Source of the DNA: Rhineura floridana
Lineage: Eukaryota > Chordata > Lepidosauria > Squamata > Rhineuridae
Length of the DNA stretch: 64,000 nucleotides
Reading direction: 5' to 3'
Assembly: GCF_030035675.1 (NCBI RefSeq)
Contig: NC_084482.1
Coordinates: forward strand, 178,836,373-178,900,372
The notes below the pieces were generated by a model. It was not told the origin of the DNA, made no database searches, and worked only from the letters and a program-made list of their open reading frames with translations. The stretch's first letter is position 1; every line of letters begins with the position of its first letter. Made by a program: the position numbers and the translations under genes. Positions 57,073 to 64,000 of the stretch are shown one piece after another.

Positions 57073-59017
57073 GCAGGATTGCAACTTGTATGTCTATTTA
57101 AATACTAACTGTTCATTGCACTAGTGAAACAGTTGCATCCCAGTGGAACAGCAGTAAAACAAGAAAAATAAAGAAGAGGATTTATTGACTGGCAAACTGT
57201 CCTGTACTCTGAAATGTTGGGATGGAAACCCCTTACTGTTTTCCTTGTGGCATTTTACTACAGTCTATGGAGATTTTTAAAAGTGTTGCTAATATCTAAG
57301 TTATTTTCTTATGCAGTAATGTGACACACTGAATAATCCCTTCGCACGCAAAGACTCAATTTTTTTCCTCTGGATTCTGGCTTTGAATCTAGATTCTTAG
57401 TTCTTTGTAATTTTGAAGAAACTTCTCTGTATTATGTAAAGTCTTTTGATTTTATGCTCCCCAAGAAAAAACATTCAAAAAGATGTAACCACACTAGGTT
57501 ACCGTTTTTATTTTTAAATTGATCCTGCTTTGAGAACTATCACCTAAAGCACTATTAAATAGCAAACACATAAAAACAATGTGAACACACAGGTATACGG
57601 TTTTACTTAAAGCTTAAGTATAGAGAGCATTTTTTTATTCATAGAAGTGCTGCTGTTTCTCCTGATGGTTGTACCTGTGTAAAGAAAATGTCAACTCTTC
57701 CCACCCACCCCCTTTAGTTGTTGCAGAGCCTGAACTACAAATAGTTGTTGAACTTAGGTTAAGACTCTGGTGAGGGGCAGAATGGCATTTTATGCTTTTT
57801 CTGTTTTATTTTTGTTAGCAATGACTTAAAGGCCAGTTTCGCAGGAGCAGCAAAGCTGGGAAAGCAAGAAAATTTTATTCACTTCAACATAATAGGATCT
57901 TATGTAAGGATTCAGGGCCCACTTCAAGACAGCCCGTCGTCATAGGACAGGTCATAAAGAGTGGGCTTCAGCTAGCTCTCAAAACTAATGGGAGTCTTTT
58001 GATAGGCTCTCGTATCCTCTTGGATCAGATTGTTCAATTCTAAACAAGGCATTGAGTGTTTTCTTGCACTAGTATATTTCAACAGCTCTCCTTATATTGG
58101 AAAATACCATTGAACAAGAACCCTGAGGCCAGATTAACATACAGGTTGCTCCTCAACACTGTGTTACGTTATTTTCTTCTATTTACTCTTTTACTCCAGC
58201 TCCATAGGAAACAACCAGATGTTTGTGGCCTGTGGGTATTTCACTCTATAGATTTGTGAGCGTGATGGGCTTTTCACCAACAGGAAAGGTCTTAAAGCTG
58301 TGTAGAGCCTATAAACATATGGCTATTTTGCGCCTCCGTTACCATAATCCCTACTTCCCACTCAGCCTATCTGGAGGAGATATGGGTTTGTAAAGCAAAG
58401 ACCTCAAACCTAGGGGTGTTGAGAAATGATTAAAAAAAAGCCTAAGACAAGTTTTGCCATCTCCTTTCAGCTAAAGCTGGCCTTTATGAAGTAATGCATA
58501 ATTTTGCCAGCTACCTGTCTCTATCGCTTCCTGATGGTAGATTCACTTGCACTTTGTGGTAGGTGGCTAATTATGTGTGAAGTGCCAACTTGTAGCTAGT
58601 CAGTGAATTTAAAAGGAAAGGAGTAGCCAAGGGAGAGGAAGTCAGACTGCATTCCCTCTTGATCGTATAGAAAGGGAATACCTTACGTTTTCTAAGAAAA
58701 GGCACACTAGTAAAGGGTAGGTTGATGGGACATGGACAGTGAGAGGCATAAGGAAAAAAGGTATCATCATTGGAAATGCAAAGCACACTTGCCACATGGA
58801 CATTTTGAAAAAAAATATTTTTGGATACAGTTGTTTAATAGTGTTACTTCCACTATATATGTGAATCTGCTGCTTCTGAGAGGCATTGTGAAAGAGGAAG
58901 TATTACTTTTGTGTACAAAGTTATTTATTTATTAGAAAATGTTGGTACAATGTTGTACATTGAGAAGTACATTGTAAAAATATTGGAAGTGTCTAACAAA
59001 TGGCATTGAAGTGTCTT

Positions 59018-59023
59018 AATAAA
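59018..59023 (+). terminator. Probable LRIG1 poly(A) signal
   Basis: Canonical AATAAA followed about 25-75 bases later by GT-rich sequence (TGGTTTTTGTTT, then GTGGTGGTTGCTGTTG), as expected for a cleavage and polyadenylation site. An earlier AATAAA at 57166-57171 lacks so clear a GT-rich stretch. Confidence 0.6.
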
Positions 59024-59219
59024 GGTCCATTTATAATATCAATGGTTTTTGTTTAGATTAGGATCTGTGGTGGTTGCTGTTGTTTTAAAGAAGAAAAAAT
59101 TCCACATTGCTACACCATTGGGATTCTCTAGATTCCTCCTAAGCTCCAGTCTATCCTAAACACACTTAACTGTTACAGTCATCATGACTTGCATTTTATA
59201 ATGATTCCTATAGATGGCA

Positions 59220-59515
59220 GGTTATACAGGGCAGGAAAGAGTTAACAGCAATAGTTAACAAGGAGCCGGTTGCATCAGTTTCACAGCTGCAGGAATTCAG
59301 AGTAATTGAGATAAGGCCCATAAAAGTAAGGGGGTGGCTGCAGCAATGTGTGGGGGATGAAGGAGTCGTATGAGGAAGGTGCTATTGTGTTCGTTTATGA
59401 TCCTGTGTATCCAGAGAACTTTATTCGTGTATCGCAAGTAAAGCTTCTCCTTAACAAAGCTGTGGCAGTCTATCTGGTGTCCTATTGCTTCAACCAACTG
59501 GGTAACAGGGCTACT
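59220..59515 (+). mobile_element. Possible solo LTR fossil
   Basis: About 300 bases with a promoter-like CATAAAAG, an AGTAAAG near a poly(A)-signal position, and a layout like an LTR. No internal retroviral sequence is next to it. Family not identified; appears old. Confidence 0.25.
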
Positions 59516-59524
59516 TATGCTTCC

Positions 59525-59605
59525 AACATTAACTAGAGAGCAAGTCCCACAGAATGAAGTGGAACTTACCTATGAGTAAATATCCAAAGGGCTGCACTGT
59601 TTTAT
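59525..59605 (+). repeat. Short dispersed repeat
   Basis: GAGAGCAAGTCCCACAGAAT, GTGGAACTTACCTATGAGTA, GGGCTGCACTG. Confidence 0.5.
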
Positions 59606-60269
59606 CATTGATAAGTAAAAATTTCAGGGTAATGCAATGAGGAATTCACTATGCCCTCCCCATAAGTATGGAAGACTACATCTCTTTCTGTCAACATATG
59701 GGCTAAGCTAATTGGCAAAGCAACTGAAGGTTCTGGCAATATACCCTTTCCCCACTACTGCCAGTGATCCAATTATGTTTCAGTATATGAAACCTTTAGT
59801 GCTTCACTCCCAACTCAGGGCTTACCTTCCCCTGCTTCCCTGAAAAAGCCAACACTTATTCAAAGTCTCTGTACTTGACTATGGTGTGCTCTAGGGTTCC
59901 TTCCTTCACTCTGTAGGTGCCCCAGGGCCTGCTCTCATGATCATCCTGTAATAGAGCCTGGTGGCTGCCTGAAAGGTTTCCTCACATTGGCTCACAATCT
60001 TTATAGGTGCATCCACTGCCCACTCATAGCAGTCAGCTTTCAGCAGGTAATCAGAAACAGTAATGTGGCACCATCCTCTCAATATGTGGGAATTCTTTCC
60101 TTTCTAGAAACAGTTAAAGTATTGGAGATGGCTATGGAAATGGAAGGAGGGGATGCCAAAAGATGGCTTATAAAAATATGAACCATGTACCAAGGAGAAC
60201 TTACATACATATACACACAAGTTGACTCATTTCAAGCATTAGTAGAAAAGCAAGAGTAAATCATCTGAG

Positions 60270-60365
60270 ACTTGTGTTGATAAAATGGATGCTATGTCCT
60301 ACTGGATCAGGTCTATGTCTCAAGGAAATGCTCAGTGGAAAGTAACTAGTAGCCATGGTTTGAAG
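60270..60365 (-). repeat. CR1-like scrap
   Basis: CCTACTGGATCAGGTCTATG and AGTAACTAGTAGCCATGG resemble diverged pieces of the CR1 3' end, reversed. Confidence 0.35.
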
Positions 60366-60945
60366 TGATTGTGCAATTTAAGTTACATAGATAACAGAAG
60401 GAATTGGTTCATTATCTCTTCTCCTGTATTTTGGATGAGAAAGTTTGGTTTCCAGGCAGCTAGTGTACACCATAATTCAATACAACAGCACTTATGCTAT
60501 TGACTCTCATTGCATTTAACTTGTAATAAAATGTACAGAATTTACGTTTGATAATTTCTACTACTTCACAGGGTTCTAAAAATAATTAGCTATTCCTGAA
60601 AAATAGTTATACAGCTATTGCCCGATGGTGGAATAAAACCTCCATGGTTGAGAGGCAGCATACATCCAACATTGAGAACAAAAGAGAAACCTTTCCTGGG
60701 GAAGGCAGAGAGGGCTGTTGGAATAGATAGAAGCAGTGTTAAATGTTCAGTCTGAAAAGCTGATCCTGCTTTGGCTGAGGGAGATTACTGGCACAATACT
60801 GTGTCTACTAAAAGTAGAAAATTTAATTAGTAGTTATGTCTCCAACTTAAGTATTCTTATTATGTGAGTAGAAGGAGAAGCATTTGCCCTGGAACTTCAG
60901 ATTTTCTGTCCATGTAGAACATTCAACATACATTGTCTATCTCAG

Positions 60946-61060
60946 GTGTGGGGAACCTTTGGTCCTCCAGATGTACTCCCCTCAGCCCTAGAAAGCATAG
61001 CCAGTTGCAGTTCAGCAACATCTGCAGGACCAACGGTTCCTTGCATCTCTAGATCATCTA
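60946..61060. mobile_element. hAT-type MITE
   Basis: CAGGTGTGGGGAACCTTTGG at the left; GTTCAGCAACATCTGCAGG and CAACGGTTCCTTGCATCT at the right. Diverged. Confidence 0.7.
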
Positions 61061-61639
61061 TTTGTGGTAAGGACAGATGATAAAATTTCATCTTGGTTGG
61101 CAATTGAATGATAATCTTCCAAGCCACTGAAGAATATTTAAAGACACCAAAAACATTTCCCACTTTTCTCTGTATATCTGTATTTGCTTGTTTGTGGCAA
61201 GAGGCAAACATCACTTCGCCAAATTAGAATTATTTTAAAATATTTTAATCTGAATAGCTTTCACTCCTCACTCTTTTGAAGTGGGGCTGTAGAATGCTCC
61301 TAGTGATGTCCCTGGGGAGCATGATGGGTGTTGTGAGCCTGGGAATTTAAGGGCAGAGGCTTACATGAGATGGGAATGATGTAGCTTGTGGGCTCAGACC
61401 CCCATTATTTCCCTTCTTAACACTTCATAACTATAACCAGTTTTAAAAGTAAATGTAGCCAGGAATCAAAACAAGTGGGGCCTACAAGAATCTGTTGCAG
61501 TACAGAATGCTGCTTTTCAGGCTTGCCATTTCCCCCTCCCCCCTGCATCAGTCACTCAGTATGCTCAGGTCCCTGTGGGTTGTTTTGGGGATTTCCCTCC
61601 CCCACTTCAGCAAACCCTGGGGTTCCCCAGGTCTCCCTC

Positions 61640-61800
61640 AAATAAAACATAACTGAGTTTTAATGGGACCCAGTCCCAACTAAGCATCCATAGGACTACA
61701 ATGTTAGGCTGCAATCCTATACCCATCTGACCTGGGAGTGTACAGAGGGACTAACTTCTGTGTAGACACGACTAAGCAGTCAGTGTATTTAATTCTATAT
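61640..61800 (-). repeat. Short dispersed repeat, more than one piece
   Basis: GGCTGCAATCCTATACCCAT, GACCTGGGAGTGTACAGAGG, ACTAACTTCTGTGTAGACAC: reverse orientation of the copies at 51080 and 56476. Confidence 0.6.
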
Positions 61801-62949
61801 GAGACCCCGGCCTTAGGCTGCAAACCAGATAAATTCTCTCGGGGGCTGTTGAAGACATGCAAGGGGCCAGCCTGATGTCTTGTTTGCTTCTAACAGCAGC
61901 TTACCAAGCAGGGTACAAAAATCAGAAACCCAACTGCATATATTCACCTTCCTATGCTACCCAGAATATAGTGGCACAGATTGCAATCCATCATGAACTC
62001 CAGAACAGTCCCACTAATTTGTATATTGCTTACTACTATCTTCAAGTAAAGGGAATGACACCCAGAGACATCAGGTAAAGGGAATCTTCCACTCTTCATT
62101 GACCATCCCCCATCCCCCTTTTCACATTCTGCAAGGCTGAGCTGTTCTTGAGGTAAATGGGGAGAGGGAGAGAAAAACAAGGGCATTGTTTCTTTTTCAT
62201 AGGCAACATTGTTAGACAGTAAAATAATACATTTTACTTTTATGGCAGAAATCTGAGTCTAATTAAAAAAAGGCAGCCTTGCTTATCCAAGCAAGAATGC
62301 TTGCTATGCACCTGCAGGTATGAACACTGGTCTAAACTTTCCAAATGGGGTTCAAACAAGGAATAAATGACCATTCCAGAGATATATAAACACACAGAGA
62401 GAGGTTTTTTAAAAATCCCTACACACAGCCTCTTCTGTCTGTCCTCCCAAGTACAGCAGGCCTGTAAATACCACGATTCCAAAGGACAAATTTGGTTTTG
62501 CCAAAACCAAAGGAAGGCCTCTTTCACTTCTGCCATGGCGTGCAGGCCATGTTCGTCTCGTTTGCACATCATTTCCCCTAAACAACTTCTAATAATAATG
62601 CCCTTCAGGCACAAGGCTAGTGCCCCAGAAAGCTAGTCGTTTGCCACCCAAAGTTGCCTTTCTTAGCACACTCCTTATAATGAGCTCACCATTCGAACAG
62701 GGGGTTCCATACAGGGAAATTTTATATTAGGAAAACAGAATTAAGGTTTTGCTTTTGCTTTTTTAAAAAGTGAGAAACAGTCCAGGTTAGTGAACAGCTG
62801 TTGAGCCACAGGAGGCAGGGCCGGGGGTGTGGGCGTGGGGGGGGGAGACTTGTGGGAAGGCAAACGAACAACTTCACACGTGTGCATTTTTAAAGGCAAA
62901 TAATAAAAAAGCAGCTCCTCAGCTGTTCCTTTCAAGTCCCAGAGCCCAT

Positions 62950-63046
62950 TCACGAGAGCAAACTGCGAATCTTGTCATACATTCCCAGGAAGATAAAGCC
63001 TCCAAGACTGATGGCAGATATTCGCGGGATAATGCCTGCAAACAAC
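62950..63046 (-). CDS. SLC25A26: SLC25A26 last coding exon (mitochondrial SAM carrier)
   Basis: On the - strand, after an acceptor reading CTCTCTTTTCAG, 97 bp encode [20 protein letters not shown] then [11 protein letters not shown] and stop (TGA at 62950-62952). Human SLC25A26 ends [33 protein letters not shown]..., so this is the sixth transmembrane helix of the carrier fold and a slightly shorter C-terminus. The protein exchanges S-adenosylmethionine and S-adenosylhomocysteine across the inner mitochondrial membrane. Earlier exons lie right of the window. Tail-to-tail placement with LRIG1 matches the human neighbourhood as I recall it, which supports the call. Confidence 0.9.
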
Positions 63047-63309
63047 CTGAAAAGAGAGAGCAAAAAGTAAAGGTTATTTGAAGCCTATTAGACAGCTGTA
63101 TGCAACTGCATCTGTTCTTACCTGTTGCACAGAGCCTCAAAACTTAAAGGATTTTCAGCAGATTGCAATACCCACAAAACAATGTGAAAAAGGCACAGTA
63201 GCAAAGCCAGACTAGTACCCAGGAACAATCTACTACTGGACAGATCTAGAAGAGAAAGTGACAGAACACCACTTATCACCTATGGTTCCCACCTAAAATC
63301 ACTACAAAT

Positions 63310-63889
63310 ATATTGACAAGAATCTTTGGCCCATCCCAGACACCATACTTTAAGAAGGATGCAGACAAACTGGAACAGGTTCAGAGAAGGGCAACAAGGA
63401 TAATCTGGGGACTGGAAACAAAGCCCTATGAGGAGAGACTGAAAGAACTGGGCATGTTTCACCTGGAGAAGAGAAGACTGAGGGGAGATATGATAGCACT
63501 CTTCAAGTACGTGAAAGGTTTGTTTTTATTTATTTGATTTATATCCCACCCTTCCTCCTAGTAGGAGCTCAGGGCAGCAAAAGGTTGTCACACAGAAGAG
63601 GGCCAGGATCTCTACTCGATGGTCCCAAAGTACAGGGCATGGAATAATGAGCTCAAGTTGCAGGAAGCCAGGTTTCAACTGAACATCAGGAAAAATTTCC
63701 TAAATACTAGAGCGGTACAACAATGGAACCAATTCCCTAAGGAGGTGGTGGGCACTCCAACACTGGAGGCATTCAAGAGGCAGCTGGACAGCCACCTGCC
63801 GGGTATGCTTTAATTTGGATTCCTGCATTGAGCAGAGGGTTGGACTCGATGGCCTTATAGCCCCTTCCAACCCTAAGATTCTATGATTC
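63310..63889 (+). mobile_element. CR1 LINE 3' end
   Basis: Reads [40 protein letters not shown] and [12 protein letters not shown], then after an insertion KYRAWNNELKLQEARFQLN and AVQQWNQFPKEVVGTPTLEA. This is the CR1 ORF2 C-terminus, open in each half, with the 3' hallmark ATTCTATGATTCT. Confidence 0.92.
63521..63579 (-). repeat. LINE tail inserted in the CR1
   Basis: TTATTTATTTGATTTATATC, CCACCCTTCCTCCTAGTAGG, AGCTCAGGGCAGC: the reversed L2-type tail, flanked by AAAGGTT on both sides (63514-63520 and 63580-63586). Confidence 0.8.
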
Positions 63890-63894
63890 TGGAC

Positions 63895-64000
63895 CAGAGC
63901 TTGGAAGTAACTAGTTACAAGTAACGAATTACTTGTAATTCATTACTTTTTTGAGTAACGAGTGGGTAATTCCTTTACATTTTGATTGTAATAGAACTAG
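63895..64000. mobile_element. hAT-like element, left end, runs out of window
   Basis: Begins CAGAGCTTGG as the 117-bp MITEs do, then differs (AAGTAACTAGTTACAAGTAA, with repeated GTAAC/GTTAC words). It follows the CR1 end within six bases. Confidence 0.65.

Larger units (their letters stand above)
55796..59040 (+). other. LRIG1: LRIG1 3' UTR (probable extent)
   Basis: About 3.2 kb without credible coding potential: AU-rich, with TATATATA runs near 56145-56180. It holds a short dispersed repeat (56476-56556) and a reversed tRNA-type SINE (56880-57072). An AATAAA at 57166-57171 could give a shorter transcript; the AATAAA at 59018-59023 with a GU-rich stretch after it looks like the main end. 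Confidence 0.7.
59041..62949. other. Gap between LRIG1 and SLC25A26 3' ends
   Basis: Includes the SLC25A26 3' UTR, whose end I cannot place. Holds a possible solo LTR (59220-59515), short dispersed repeats (59525-59605, 61640-61800), a CR1-like scrap (60270-60365) and a MITE (60946-61060). No further gene is seen. Confidence 0.55.
63047..64000 (-). other. SLC25A26 intron (partial)
   Basis: Contains a CR1 3' end (63310-63889) and the start of a hAT-like element (63895). No upstream SLC25A26 exon is visible before the window ends. Confidence 0.65.

Overview
The window is a piece of a vertebrate nuclear genome, most likely a lizard-type squamate reptile. This rests on split exons with GT-AG introns and on the repeat mix: CR1 and L2 LINE remnants, tRNA-derived SINEs including one of Sauria-SINE type, and many short hAT-like elements with 8-bp target duplications. 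The species cannot be told from sequence alone. There are no bacterial genes and no CRISPR array.

Most of the window is one gene on the + strand, LRIG1 (leucine-rich repeats and immunoglobulin-like domains 1), from a middle LRR exon at 13615 to a stop at 55795, followed by a long 3' UTR that probably ends near 59040. Sixteen coding exons join in a consistent reading phase, and one further candidate exon (53902-53994) may be a cassette. In order they encode LRRs (13615-36868), the LRR C-terminal cap (41266-41429), three Ig domains (46316-48900), the transmembrane helix (48601-49020) and the cytoplasmic tail (50741-55795). The signal peptide, LRR N-cap and first LRRs were not found and probably lie to the left; bases 1-13614 look like intron.

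The most striking observation is an in-frame TGA at 50803-50805, early in the cytoplasmic tail, where the human protein has arginine (CGA). The frame is clearly conserved on both sides of it, so it is either a recent or allelic nonsense change, a sequence error, or a point where the tail is bypassed by skipping a 126-bp, frame-neutral exon.

Downstream, on the - strand, the last coding exon of SLC25A26 (mitochondrial S-adenosylmethionine carrier) lies at 62950-63046. LRIG1 and SLC25A26 are therefore tail-to-tail about 4 kb apart, as I recall them being neighbours in human. The two genes have unrelated jobs: LRIG1 is a plasma-membrane negative regulator of receptor tyrosine kinases, SLC25A26 a mitochondrial carrier.

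The introns are rich in repeats. Notable ones are a CR1 with a SINE nested in it (29570-31665), a hAT-like element split into a SINE (757-1901), twin 117-bp palindromic MITEs with perfect 8-bp target duplications (13224, 17210), a hAT-like element holding four YY1-like motifs (8684-9154), a pyrimidine-rich tandem array (38990-39765), and a long inverted repeat just upstream of the LRR C-cap exon (39780-40125 against 40880-41160).
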